Source: an uncultured Hyphomicrobiales bacterium (GTDB taxonomy: Bacteria; Pseudomonadota; Alphaproteobacteria; Rhizobiales; Devosiaceae). From it: 55,806 nucleotides of DNA. The position numbers and the translations under genes were made by a program. Each line of letters starts with the position of its first letter. The first letter of the stretch is position 1. The stretch is taken from contig CAIMLX010000140.1 of the NCBI GenBank assembly GCA_903842455.1, positions 1-55,806 of the forward strand, given 5' to 3'. The notes beneath the pieces were generated by a model. It worked only from the letters and a program-made list of their open reading frames with translations, was not told the origin of the DNA and did no database searches. Below are positions 10,343 to 18,933 of the stretch, piece by piece.

Positions 10343-11191
10343 ATGAAACTCGGCTTCAACCTCCTCCTCTGGTCCACCTACATCACGGACGACCACTGGC
10401 CCATCGTCGAGCGCCTCAAGGCGACCGGCTATGACGGCGTCGAAATCCCGCTTTTCGAGGGCACCGTCGCCCACTACGAAGCCCTCGGCAAACGCCTCAA
10501 GGCCGCGGGCCTTGCCGCCACCGGCATCGGCGTCATGCCCGGCGCCGGCAAGCACGCGCTCTCGGCCGATCCCGCCGAACGCGCCGGCGCGCTCTCCCAC
10601 ATGCAGTGGCTGATCGATTGCACCGCGGCGCTCGGCGGCGACATCTGCGCCGGCCCGTTCCACCAGCCGCTCGGCGAGTTCACCGGCCGCGGCCCGACCG
10701 CCGACGAGATCAAGCACTGCGTCGAAGTCCACCAGCAGGCCGCCGCCTACGCCGCGCCGCTTGGCATCACCCTTGCGGTCGAGCCGCTTAACCGCTTCGA
10801 GTGCTACTTCCTCAACTCGGCCCGCCAGGCGGCGGACCTAGTGAAAAAGGTCGGAGCGCCGAACTACGGCTACCTCTACGACACCTTCCACTTCAACATC
10901 GAGGAAGACTCGCTCACCGCGGTGATCCCGGAGACGATCCAGCAAATCAGCCACGTCCACATTTCCGAGAACAACCGCGGCGTCCCCGGTGCCGGCCACA
11001 TCGATTTCCAGTCGGTATTTTCGGCCCTGAAGAAGGCCGGCTGGAACGGGTGGATGACCATCGAAAGCTTCGGCTCCGCCCTCCCCGACCTCGCCGCCGC
11101 CACCAAGATCTGGCGCCCCCTTTTCGCCCGCGAAGAGGACGTCTACGAGAAGGGCTACAAGCTGATGCGCGAAGGCTGGGACCGGGCTTAG
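10343..11191 (+). CDS. D-tagatose/D-psicose 3-epimerase-like sugar epimerase
   Basis: A 282-aa TIM-barrel epimerase. The four expected metal ligands are visible: the Glu in LAVEPLNRFE (about residue 150), the Asp in GYLYDTFHFNIEE (about 184), the His in ISHVHISENNRG (about 211), and the Glu in WMTIESFG (about 240). The usual HxxENxRG-like motif appears as HISENNRG. Length and fold match ketose 3-epimerases. It closes the sugar operon. An alternative role, such as a hydroxypyruvate-isomerase-like function, cannot be excluded. Confidence 0.85.
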   Translation: MKLGFNLLLWSTYITDDHWPIVERLKATGYDGVEIPLFEGTVAHYEALGKRLKAAGLAATGIGVMPGAGKHALSADPAERAGALSHMQWLIDCTAALGGDICAGPFHQPLGEFTGRGPTADEIKHCVEVHQQAAAYAAPLGITLAVEPLNRFECYFLNSARQAADLVKKVGAPNYGYLYDTFHFNIEEDSLTAVIPETIQQISHVHISENNRGVPGAGHIDFQSVFSALKKAGWNGWMTIESFGSALPDLAAATKIWRPLFAREEDVYEKGYKLMREGWDRA

Positions 11192-11220
11192 CCGCGTCAC
11201 TGACCAATTCTCCCACGACG

Positions 11221-11301
11221 TGTCATCCCCTGCGCAAGCAGGGACCCAACTCCAAACCTGCGCAGGTGGTGAAGTGGGTCCCTGCTTTCGCAGGGATGAC
11301 A
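11221..11301. repeat. compound REP-like inverted repeat
   Basis: Outer arms GTCATCCC..TGCG and CGCAGGGATGAC (11222-11300) enclose a second pair, AGCAGGGACCCA and TGGGTCCCTGCT. The element fills the gap between the sugar operon and the convergent MFS gene. It could fold into one long hairpin and may act as a bidirectional end of transcription. It shares its outer consensus with the elements at 8990 and 34943. Confidence 0.75.
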
Positions 11302-11333
11302 CCTCAGTGGTCAAAGCGAGCTACGGGCAGACA

Positions 11334-12578
11334 TTACCGCCCTCGCCCCTTCTCCATGTCTGGCAAAAACACCGTCAACAGCCCGGCGAACGGCAGGAAC
11401 GAGCAGAGCCAGAACACGTATTCGATGCTCGTCGCCTCGGCCACGCCGCCCAGCGCCGCCGCCGCGATGCCACCCGCACCGAACGCGAAGCCGAAGAAGA
11501 TCCCCGCCACCAGCCCGATCCGGCCCGGCAGCAATTCCTGCGCGAACACCACGATGGCCGAGAACGCCGACGAGAAGATCAGCCCGATGATCACGCTCAG
11601 GATCACCGTCCAGGTGAAATCGGCATAGGGCAGGGCGAGGGTGAACGGCAGCACCCCGAGGATGGAAAACCAGATCACGAACTTGGCGCCGAACCGGTCG
11701 TTCAGCGGCCCGCCCAGCAGCACGCCGAGCGCCGCTGCACCAAGGTGCACGAACAGCAGGATCTGGCTGTCCTGCACGCTCACGCTGAACCGCTCGATCA
11801 GGTAGAACGTGTAGTAATTGCCCAGCCCCGCCATGTAAGCGTTCTTGGTCAGCGTCAGCACGGTCAGCACCACCAGCGCCGTCATCGTCGTACGCTTGTC
11901 GAACAGCAGTGCCTTGCTCACCGGCGGCCGCTTTGCCGCATCCAGCAGGTGCGCCGAATACCACACGCCCACCCGCCACAGGATGAAGATGCCGACCAGC
12001 GAGCCGACCGCGAACCAACTGACGCTCCACTGCCCGTTGCCGAGCACGATGAACGCCGCCAGCAGCGGCCCGATCGCCGAACCGGCATTGCCGCCGACCT
12101 GGAACATCGACTGCGCCAGCCCGTGCCGCCCGCCCGAGGCCAGCCGCGCTACGCGGGAGCTCTCCGGGTGGAAGATCGCCGACCCCAGCCCCACCAGCGC
12201 CGAGCCCACCAGCAGCATCCAGTAGCTCGACGAGAAGCCGAGCACGATTAGCCCGAGCAGGCTCGATCCCATGCCCATCGGCAGCGAATAGGGCAGGGGC
12301 CGCTTGTCGGTATAGATGCCGATCGCCGGCTGCAGCAGCGACGCCGTCACCTGGAAGGTGAAGGTGAGGAGCCCGATCTGCACATAGTCGAGATTGTAGT
12401 TCGCCTTCAGCAGCGGATAGATCGCCATCAGCATCGACTGCATGACGTCGTTGATCATGTGGCAAACCGACACTGCCACGATGATGCTCAAGGTGGTCTT
12501 CCCGGCGGCGTGGGGCGCAGTGGTGGTCGTGGAAGTGCTTGTCGGGGCGGCCGAAGCCTCCGTGGCAGTTACAGTCAT
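11334..12578 (-). CDS. fsr: MFS transporter, fosmidomycin-resistance (Fsr) type
   Basis: A 414-aa major-facilitator exporter with 12 predicted membrane segments. Family-specific segments include HMINDVMQSMLMAIYPLLK near residue 35, YTDKRPLPYSLPMGM near 85, and GSAIFHPESSRVARLASGG near 130. Start ATG 12578 (MTVTATEAS) was chosen because the longer frame adds 50 atypical residues. The N-terminal 25 residues are Ser/Thr/Ala-rich linker. It is convergent with the sugar operon and follows the DUF6625 gene on the same strand. The physiological substrate in this organism is not known. Confidence 0.85.
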   Translation of the reverse strand: MTVTATEASAAPTSTSTTTTAPHAAGKTTLSIIVAVSVCHMINDVMQSMLMAIYPLLKANYNLDYVQIGLLTFTFQVTASLLQPAIGIYTDKRPLPYSLPMGMGSSLLGLIVLGFSSSYWMLLVGSALVGLGSAIFHPESSRVARLASGGRHGLAQSMFQVGGNAGSAIGPLLAAFIVLGNGQWSVSWFAVGSLVGIFILWRVGVWYSAHLLDAAKRPPVSKALLFDKRTTMTALVVLTVLTLTKNAYMAGLGNYYTFYLIERFSVSVQDSQILLFVHLGAAALGVLLGGPLNDRFGAKFVIWFSILGVLPFTLALPYADFTWTVILSVIIGLIFSSAFSAIVVFAQELLPGRIGLVAGIFFGFAFGAGGIAAAALGGVAEATSIEYVFWLCSFLPFAGLLTVFLPDMEKGRGR

Positions 12579-12791
12579 CTTGGCTCTGCTGAACATCGAG
12601 TGCGGCTGTGACGGAATTCCGCGCCGGACATGCTCATCGTCTAACATGTCGGCCGCCACCGGCGTAGTGCACCAAAGACGCAATCGGTTCGCCGGCCGGT
12701 GCGTTGCCGCCGACCTCCACCGGTCCATACACCTCGGTGGAACGCAGCCTCGAGCGACCTCATTTCTTGGTGCCGCTCGGCACGCGGCAAC

Positions 12792-13712
12792 TCAGGGGGC
12801 GGTGGGGTCGGTAGGGCGCGGCTGATCGTCTGGTCGGGAAGTCAAACGACAAATGCCTGACGCCGAGGCCGAAAAACCAGCCTCCATCGCCTCCTGCCAG
12901 GGCATTTGCACAAGGCCATCACCTAGTGCTGGCCATGGTGCCGCCTCGTCGTCTCTCCAGCGGTTCGACTGCCACCTCATGAAGTGAAGGTAGAGATACT
13001 CGCGTTCCGGTTCCCCGTCCCGCAGCAAACGTCCAGCGCGCCACGTCCATACGCTGGGCGCTGCCCGTCGTGTGCTCTCGGCGGAGCTATGTTGCTCGAC
13101 GAAATGAGTGCGCCAAAATAAGCCCTGAATGGCGGCAAGGAGCCGGTTGCGGGATTTGAAAACCCGGCGAAAAGGGTGCTCGTCGAGCCCGAAACGCTTT
13201 GTTGCTGGCGCCAGTCTCCTCCAACCCGCGATGAGGCGGTAGCAGAGACGCGTACGCCTTGTATTGCGCAAGACCGCGAAATGGCCGCTGACCATGCTCT
13301 GGCTGGCAGAGATAATGTCGTACCGGCTGAGCACGTCGTCCGTGTAGAACTGCCGAATCCTGCCGAACAAGACGTCTATGTCGGCAAAACCGAAACTCCG
13401 GTAGCCTGCGATCTCTGGTTCGAAGGCGTGCCCGAACGCTGGTTTGAAGTCGCACAGCTTGTACGGCGCGGCGATCGCACTCAGATCGAGTTGGGTAGCG
13501 GCCGCCAGCCGATCGCGCATTTCGATAAAGGTCATCTGCAGGAACCGCACGTTCGTCGGCCGGCTCTCAGGGGGGGCCTGATCAGTCACGATCAACCACT
13601 GGACATCCGGATTGGCTCTACAGGTCTCGAGGTAGAAATTGACCCATCTGGGCCAAGCCCCAAACCAGAAGGAGATCAGGATCAATGGCTTCACGATGCC
13701 CCCGAGCGCCAT
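12792..13712 (-). CDS. DUF6625-like putative glycosyltransferase-fold protein
   Basis: A 306-aa protein from the preferred ATG 13712 (MALGGIVKP); the frame is open to 13769. Its N-terminus KPLILISFWFGAWPRWVNFYL, then KLCDFKPAFGHAF and FGFADIDVLFGRIRQFYTDD (about residues 105-150), match the DUF6625 pattern, with a DxD-like acidic site (ADID). Family members occur near polysaccharide genes and look like small nucleotide-sugar transferases, which is inference. The C-terminus is Arg/Trp-rich. Codon use is less GC-biased than in its neighbours, hinting at transfer. Confidence 0.65.
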   Translation of the reverse strand: MALGGIVKPLILISFWFGAWPRWVNFYLETCRANPDVQWLIVTDQAPPESRPTNVRFLQMTFIEMRDRLAAATQLDLSAIAAPYKLCDFKPAFGHAFEPEIAGYRSFGFADIDVLFGRIRQFYTDDVLSRYDIISASQSMVSGHFAVLRNTRRTRLCYRLIAGWRRLAPATKRFGLDEHPFRRVFKSRNRLLAAIQGLFWRTHFVEQHSSAESTRRAAPSVWTWRAGRLLRDGEPEREYLYLHFMRWQSNRWRDDEAAPWPALGDGLVQMPWQEAMEAGFSASASGICRLTSRPDDQPRPTDPTAP

Positions 13713-13796
13713 GGTGTAGGGCGCCCCAATAGCATTTTCATCTGCCGCTGTAAGGTGGCAGTTGGCCAAGGCGGACCAAACTCCCCTTGTACCCTC

Positions 13797-13840
13797 TTGA
13801 CACCTCTCCCATGTAGTGTGCTACATAACTACCACACTAC
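13797..13840 (+). promoter_or_regulatory. promoter and operator of the GntR/ABC cassette
   Basis: TTGACA at 13797-13802 makes a good -35, and CTACAT/TACATA at 13821-13827 a plausible -10. The perfect inverted repeat GTAGTGTG (13813-13820) and CACACTAC (13833-13840), with a 12-bp spacer, overlaps that -10 and lies 13 bp before the GntR start codon. It is well placed for autorepression by the YtrA-type regulator encoded immediately downstream. Confidence 0.75.
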
Positions 13841-13852
13841 CAAGGCATCACA

Positions 13853-14224
13853 ATGAGCCAGTTCAACGACACACAGCCGATCTTCCTGCAGATCAGCGAA
13901 AGGATTGCCGAAATGATCCTCAGCCGCACCACCGCGGAGGGCGAGGCGCTGCCCTCGGTGCGCCAGATCTCCGCCGACCTGCAGGTCAACCCCCTGACCG
14001 TCACCCGTGCCTACCAGTCGCTCGTCGATATCGGCGTCGTCGAAAGCCGCCGCGGCATGGGCATGTATGTCCAGCCCGGCGCCCGCCAGCGCCTGCTCGT
14101 CCACGAGCGGCAGCGCTTCCTCACCGACGAGTGGCCGCGCATCGCCAAGCGCCTCGCCGCCCTCGAACTCGATCCCGCCGAGCTTCTCGCGAACTCCAAC
14201 CGTCAAGGCAGTGACAATGAATGA
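13853..14224 (+). CDS. GntR family transcriptional regulator, YtrA subfamily
   Basis: A 123-aa short GntR protein. The winged helix spans residues about 8-75 (QPIFLQISERIAEMILS, then LPSVRQISADLQVNPLTVTRAY). Only a short dimerisation tail follows, the hallmark of the YtrA subfamily, which usually controls ABC transporters. The stop overlaps the start of the ATPase gene (ATGAATGA), so the three genes form one unit. It probably represses its own operon through the palindrome at 13813-13840. Confidence 0.93.
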   Translation: MSQFNDTQPIFLQISERIAEMILSRTTAEGEALPSVRQISADLQVNPLTVTRAYQSLVDIGVVESRRGMGMYVQPGARQRLLVHERQRFLTDEWPRIAKRLAALELDPAELLANSNRQGSDNE

Positions 14225-15098
14225 TCTGGCTCAAACCACACCTGCTCCGATCGTCTCGGCGCGCGGCCTCAAGAAGCAGTTCGGTGGTCGTGAAATCCTC
14301 CACGGGCTCGATTTCGACATCCCTCCCGGCCGCATCTACGGCCTCGTGGGCCACAACGGCGCCGGCAAGACCACCACGCTGAATGCCATCCTCGGCCTCA
14401 CCAGCTACGAGGGCACCGTCCGCGTCCTCGGCGAGGACCCCTATGCCAAGCGCGCCCACCTGATGGAGAACGTCGCCTTCATCTCCGATGTGGCGAGCCT
14501 GCCGCGCTTCCTGCGCGTCCGCGAACTGTTCGCGCTGCTCACCAACATCCACCCTAACTTCGACCCCGCGAAAGCCCACGGCTTCCTCGAGGGCACGGAC
14601 GTGAAGATGGACGCGAGGATCAAGAACCTGTCGAAAGGCATGATCGCCCAGCTCCACCTCGCGGTGGTCATGGCGATCAATGCCAAGCTGCTGGTGCTCG
14701 ACGAGCCGACCCTCGGCCTCGACATCACCTACCGCAAGCGCTTCTACCGCCGCCTGCTCGAAGACTACATGACCGAGGAGCGCACCCTGCTCATCACCAC
14801 CCACCAGGTGGATGAGATCGAGTTCATGCTCAGTGACATCATGTTCATCCGCGATGGCGAACTGATCCTCCACATGCAGATGGAGACCGTGTCGGGCAAA
14901 TACGCCCAGGTCCTCGTCCGCCCCGCCCATGTCGATGCGGCGCGTGCGCTGAAACCGATCTACGAGGAAACCCGCTTCGGCCAGACCGCCATGGTCTTCG
15001 ACGGCGTCGATCGCGCCCACCTCGCCACCCTCGGCGACGTGTCCACTCCCACCCTCAGCGACCTGTTCGTCGCCCTCATGCAGCGCGAGCCGAAATGA
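14217..15098 (+). CDS. ABC transporter ATP-binding protein (YtrB-like)
   Basis: A 293-aa ATPase. Walker A is GHNGAGKTT near residue 47, the signature-like segment NLSKGMIAQLHLAVVM replaces the canonical LSGGQ, and Walker B is LLVLDEPTLGLDI. The H-loop is ITTHQVDE. SKGM signatures are typical of YtrB/BcrA-type ATPases regulated by YtrA repressors. The longer frame from 14007 lies inside the regulator, so ATG 14217 is the start. Its stop overlaps the permease start (ATGA). Confidence 0.92.
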   Translation: MNDLAQTTPAPIVSARGLKKQFGGREILHGLDFDIPPGRIYGLVGHNGAGKTTTLNAILGLTSYEGTVRVLGEDPYAKRAHLMENVAFISDVASLPRFLRVRELFALLTNIHPNFDPAKAHGFLEGTDVKMDARIKNLSKGMIAQLHLAVVMAINAKLLVLDEPTLGLDITYRKRFYRRLLEDYMTEERTLLITTHQVDEIEFMLSDIMFIRDGELILHMQMETVSGKYAQVLVRPAHVDAARALKPIYEETRFGQTAMVFDGVDRAHLATLGDVSTPTLSDLFVALMQREPK

Positions 15099-15985
15099 AG
15101 TCCCTTACCGCTCTCATCAAGCGCGAGTATCTCGAGCATCGCGGTGCGTTTTTCTACGCACCGGCCGCCATCCTCGTCGTCCTCACCGTCATCATGCTGT
15201 CCGGCATCACGCTCGGCCGCTTCGAGGCTCAGGCCAAGGTGGCCATCATCTCGGGCGCCAAGGGCTTCGAGTTCGGCTTCCTCGCCATGTCGGCCCTGTG
15301 GATGGCCTATCTGCTACTCGCGTTGTTCTTCTACTTCGCCGATGCCTTCAGCGCCGATTCCCGCAACAACGCCATGCTGTTCTGGAAATCGATGCCGCAG
15401 TCCGACTTCAAGATCCTCGCCTCCAAGATGCTGGCCGGCTTCAGCATCTTCCCGGCGCTGATCTTCGTGGCGTTGATCCTCAGCGGCGTCATCGTCTTCG
15501 TCGGCGTCGTCATCATGCTGGTGACGGTGCCGGGCTTCACCGTCTCCGATCCATCGGCATTCTTCGCCTCGGCGTTGAACATCCTGGCGTTCGATCTCGG
15601 CTACCTGGTGCTGGCGCTGCTCTGGTACGCTCCGTTCTTCGCCTGGGTCGGGCTGCTCTCGGTGCTGTTCCGCCGCTGGTCCATCCCGCTCGCCTTCCTG
15701 ATCCCGGCGCTGGTCGGTCTTGCCGAGAACCTGCTGTTCCGCAACATCTTCGAGGATCGTGATGGCGGCTTTGTGCTCAGCTACCTGCGCGACCGGATCA
15801 ACTTCGCCGTCGGCCGCGACGACATCTTCGACACGATGATGCAGGACAGCACCTTCAACGCCGGCGCGCTCTTCACCCGCTTCCTCACCGAGGTGGACTG
15901 GAGCCAGCTGGTCGGCGGCGTCGGCGTGGCCTTCGTGCTGGTCTATGTCGCCAGCGAGTACCGCCGCAGGTTTGTCGCTACCTGA
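15095..15985 (+). CDS. ABC-2 type transporter permease
   Basis: A 296-aa integral membrane protein with about six hydrophobic segments. A short cytoplasmic start (MKSLTALIKREYLEHRGAFF) leads into the first helix, and the segment SRNNAMLFWKSMPQSDFKIL near residue 88 is characteristic of ABC-2 permeases. It completes the YtrA-ATPase-permease cassette. By analogy with ytr and bcr systems it could export a lipid or peptide antibiotic, but substrate cannot be read from the sequence. Confidence 0.88.
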   Translation: MKSLTALIKREYLEHRGAFFYAPAAILVVLTVIMLSGITLGRFEAQAKVAIISGAKGFEFGFLAMSALWMAYLLLALFFYFADAFSADSRNNAMLFWKSMPQSDFKILASKMLAGFSIFPALIFVALILSGVIVFVGVVIMLVTVPGFTVSDPSAFFASALNILAFDLGYLVLALLWYAPFFAWVGLLSVLFRRWSIPLAFLIPALVGLAENLLFRNIFEDRDGGFVLSYLRDRINFAVGRDDIFDTMMQDSTFNAGALFTRFLTEVDWSQLVGGVGVAFVLVYVASEYRRRFVAT

Positions 15986-16037
15986 GACTATCGGATGGGC
16001 TAACCCCTCCACCCATTCGCTACCTCAGGTATCGGCT

Positions 16038-16078
16038 GCATATCCCGTCCCGGCAATGGTGCCGCGGGCGGGATATGC
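16038..16078. repeat. inverted repeat GCATATCCCG / CGGGATATGC
   Basis: A perfect 10-bp outer stem (16038-16047 and 16069-16078). An inner pair CGGCA (16051-16055) and TGCCG (16060-16064) extends the fold. It lies about 50 nt after the permease stop and about 110 nt before the VOC gene. Without a T-run it is a weak terminator candidate, and it may instead be an operator for the VOC gene. Confidence 0.55.
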
Positions 16079-16131
16079 CTATCTTCGAGCCGTGCCGAAG
16101 GCGAAACCGCTCCAGTGGAGCGATTTTCGGC

Positions 16132-16162
16132 GAGAAGGCCATGAGAGCTATGCTCGAATGGC
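16132..16162 (+). ncRNA. structured hairpin motif, copy 2, in the leader of the VOC gene
   Basis: The arms are GCCAT (16138-16142) plus GAG, loop AGCTATG, then CTC, bulge GA and ATGGC (16158-16162), preceded by the same GAGAAG as copy 1 at 7791. The three differences from copy 1 all keep the stem paired. It ends 24 nt before the ATG at 16187, close enough to affect ribosome access. Possible identities are a cis-regulatory RNA, an RNA-binding-protein site or a small dispersed repeat. Confidence 0.5.
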
Positions 16163-16186
16163 AGGGGCAGCATCAGGAACACCGAA

Positions 16187-17104
16187 ATGATCACCGTCGA
16201 ATCCCAGCGCGCCGTCCGCTCGACGCCCACCCTGCCGCTCAGCACCACGCTCGGTCCGGCCCGCATCGCCGTAACCGACCGCGAGCAGGCCCTGTTCGTC
16301 TGGCGCGATGTCGTCGGCCTCGAACTCATCGCCGAGGATGCCGAGGCCCTGCATCTCGGCGCCGGCGGCAAGGAACTGATCACGCTGGAAGTCGGCGCCA
16401 CCCACCCGGTGCTCGATCACAGCCTCGGCCTCTACCACGTCGCCATCCACGTCCCGACCCGCGCCGACCTGGCGCAGATGGTGGTGCGTGCCCTGCAGCG
16501 CCGTGTCCGCATCTCGCCCACCGACCACCTCGTCTCCGAGGCCGTCTACCTTTGGGACGCCGACAATAACGGCATCGAGATCACCTTCGAAACGCCGTGG
16601 CGCGGCCGCATCGGCGAGGCCGACGAAGGCGTCTACGTCCGCACCCTCGACGGCTCCCCGCATTCGGGCCGCGAGCCCATCGACCTCGACGACCTCCTCG
16701 CCGAACTCGGCCCCGCGCCGACCCTCGTGCCCACGATGCCCGCCGGCACCCGCATCGGCCACATCCACCTGCACGTCAACGACCTAGACCGCGCCATGGC
16801 CTTCTACCGCGACGGCATCGGCTTCGGTGGCCTCTTCATCATGCGCCGCTTCGGCATGGGCGACCTTGGGCTCGACTACACGCCCCACGCAATTGCCTTC
16901 AACGTCTGGGCCGGCCCGAACGCAAAGCGGCAACCCCAGGGCCATGCCGGCCTCCGCTGGTTCGGCATCGTGCTGCCGGATGCGGCGGCGCTCGAGGCGA
17001 TGAAACTGCGGCTCCGGTCAATCGGTGCCACCTTCACCGAAACCAATACGGGCCTCGATGTCACGGATCCGGCAGGCAATCTGGCGCGGGTGACGGTGGG
17101 CTGA
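16187..17104 (+). CDS. VOC family ring-cleavage dioxygenase-like protein (CatE type)
   Basis: A 305-aa protein with two vicinal-oxygen-chelate modules, residues about 20-145 and 185-305. Candidate metal ligands include the His in LYHVAIHVP, the Glu in NGIEITFE, and the His in RIGHIHLHVNDL. The layout and GHIHLHVNDLDRAMAFYRD fit bacterial catechol-2,3-dioxygenase (CatE) homologues. No aromatic pathway genes are adjacent, so glyoxalase-like or other VOC chemistry remains possible. It is convergent with the allophanate hydrolase gene, with 11 bp between the stops. Confidence 0.82.
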   Translation: MITVESQRAVRSTPTLPLSTTLGPARIAVTDREQALFVWRDVVGLELIAEDAEALHLGAGGKELITLEVGATHPVLDHSLGLYHVAIHVPTRADLAQMVVRALQRRVRISPTDHLVSEAVYLWDADNNGIEITFETPWRGRIGEADEGVYVRTLDGSPHSGREPIDLDDLLAELGPAPTLVPTMPAGTRIGHIHLHVNDLDRAMAFYRDGIGFGGLFIMRRFGMGDLGLDYTPHAIAFNVWAGPNAKRQPQGHAGLRWFGIVLPDAAALEAMKLRLRSIGATFTETNTGLDVTDPAGNLARVTVG

Positions 17105-17115
17105 GCAGCGCCCGG

Positions 17116-18819
17116 TTACCGCGCGAGGTAACCCCGCCAGCCGCCGAACCGTGAAATGTCCTCGGCGCCCTGCACCGCGGCGGCTTCGACGAGGAAGCCC
17201 TTTACGCTGGTTCCGTCATCGAGGCTCAGCGTGCCGATGCCGAGTGGGGACGGGATGCGGCTGACGAACTCGCCGAAGCCGGCCGCATCCATCGACCAGA
17301 CCTCCACCGCGATTGCCGTCGAGCCGCTGCGGAGCAGGCCCGGTTTGGGCGGCGTCGTGTTCGGCAGCGCGTAGAGCGCGTACTCGGGCGTGGTGGCCGC
17401 CGCGCGGATAAAGGTGCCGCCGAGCCCGACCAGTTCGGGGTTGAGCGGCAGGCCGCTCAGGTGCGCGCCGACCACGGCAATCTCGATCCGGCCTGGTGCG
17501 CGAACCGGCCCCGTGGCCGGATGGCCCTCCACGGCGGCGGCGATGCTGGCGAGATACCCGTCCGAGCCGGCCTTGCCGATGAAGGTAAGGCTCGACGGCA
17601 GCCCGTCGCCCCGCATTCCCGACGGCACGGCAATCGCCGCCATGTCGAGCAGGTTGACGAAATTGGTGTAGCTGCCGAGGTTGGAGTTGAGCACGATCGG
17701 ATCGGCATCGAGTTCGGCCACCGTGTAGGCGCGTGGCACCGTCGGCACGGCCAGCACATCGACCTTGGCGAGCATCGGTGCGGTGGCGCGCCGAAGGTCG
17801 GCAAGCCTGTAGGTTGCCTCGAAGGCGCTGACAGCCGTCAGGCCCCGCGCCCCGCCGATGATCTTCAGCGTTGTCGGGTGGAAGGCTCCGGGGTTGGTTT
17901 CGATCAGCGGCTTTGTGGCGGCATAGCGCTCGGCCACCCACGGTCCCTCGTAGAGCAGGCGCGCCACGGCGTGCAGCGGTTCGAAATCGAGCTCGACGAT
18001 GGTGGCGCCCAGCGCCGTCAGCCGGGCGATGTCGGCGGCGAAGGCTGCCTCGGCCTGCGTGTCGCCGAAGAACTTCCGCTGCTCGGGCTTCGGTACGCCG
18101 ACCCGGAATGCTGGAGGCGGAGCCCCAAGCACCGGCGCGGGCAGGGCGCGCGACCAGGCGTCGGCACTATCGTACCCGGCGGCGGCAGCCGTCACCCCGG
18201 CTGCCGTGGCCACATCGCGGGCGAACACCGAAATGGTGTCGAGCGTGCGGCAGGCCGGCACCATGCCGGTAGCGCTCAGCAGCCCGAGCGACGGCTTGAG
18301 CCCGACGATGCCGTTCATCCCGGCCGGGATGCGACCCGATCCCGCCGTGTCGGTGCCGAGCGCGAAATCGACGATGCCGGCGGCCACCGCCACGGCGGAG
18401 CCCGAACTCGATCCGCCGGGGATGAGGTCGGCCCGCACCGCGTTGCGCGGCACGCCGTAGGGCGAGCGCACCCCCACCAGCCCGGTGGCGAACTGATCGA
18501 GGTTGGTCTTGCCGAGGACGATTGCCCCCGCTGCTTCGAGCCGCTTTACCACGAAGCCGGAACCGGCGGGACGGTAGGCGAAGGCAGGGCAGGCGGCGGT
18601 GGTGTCGAGCCCGGCAGCGTCGATATTGTCCTTGACCGCGAACACCATGCCATAGAGCGGCTTGCCGGCCGGCCCCGCCGCTTCGAGCGCCGCCGCCTCG
18701 GCCAGCGCCTCGGCTTCCGCCTTCACGCTGATGAACAGCGCCGGGTCGGCATACGCGGCCAGCGCCCGATAGGCGCGACGGAGGTTTTCGGAGGGGGAGA
18801 GCGGACTAGCGACGGCCAT
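17116..18819 (-). CDS. atzF: allophanate hydrolase
   Basis: A 567-aa amidase-signature enzyme that hydrolyses allophanate to ammonia and carbon dioxide, the second step of urea-amidolyase metabolism. The Ser-cisSer-Lys triad is visible: Lys in AVKDNIDAAG (about residue 63), Ser in GGSSSGSAVA (about 138), and nucleophile Ser in DTAGSGRIPAG (about 161). The C-terminal allophanate-hydrolase domain follows residue 440. ATG 18819 is preferred over 18849. Urea carboxylase, the usual partner, is not in this window. Confidence 0.9.
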   Translation of the reverse strand: MAVASPLSPSENLRRAYRALAAYADPALFISVKAEAEALAEAAALEAAGPAGKPLYGMVFAVKDNIDAAGLDTTAACPAFAYRPAGSGFVVKRLEAAGAIVLGKTNLDQFATGLVGVRSPYGVPRNAVRADLIPGGSSSGSAVAVAAGIVDFALGTDTAGSGRIPAGMNGIVGLKPSLGLLSATGMVPACRTLDTISVFARDVATAAGVTAAAAGYDSADAWSRALPAPVLGAPPPAFRVGVPKPEQRKFFGDTQAEAAFAADIARLTALGATIVELDFEPLHAVARLLYEGPWVAERYAATKPLIETNPGAFHPTTLKIIGGARGLTAVSAFEATYRLADLRRATAPMLAKVDVLAVPTVPRAYTVAELDADPIVLNSNLGSYTNFVNLLDMAAIAVPSGMRGDGLPSSLTFIGKAGSDGYLASIAAAVEGHPATGPVRAPGRIEIAVVGAHLSGLPLNPELVGLGGTFIRAAATTPEYALYALPNTTPPKPGLLRSGSTAIAVEVWSMDAAGFGEFVSRIPSPLGIGTLSLDDGTSVKGFLVEAAAVQGAEDISRFGGWRGYLAR

Positions 18820-18933
18820 GCATCTGAACTCGATTTCACCACGAGGCAAAGATGCACATTTTTGCGGCGATCACTACCCTATTGTGTACATCTCAACTGC
18901 TTGAACGAGAGCGCCGGCCAGCCCTCCAACCAG

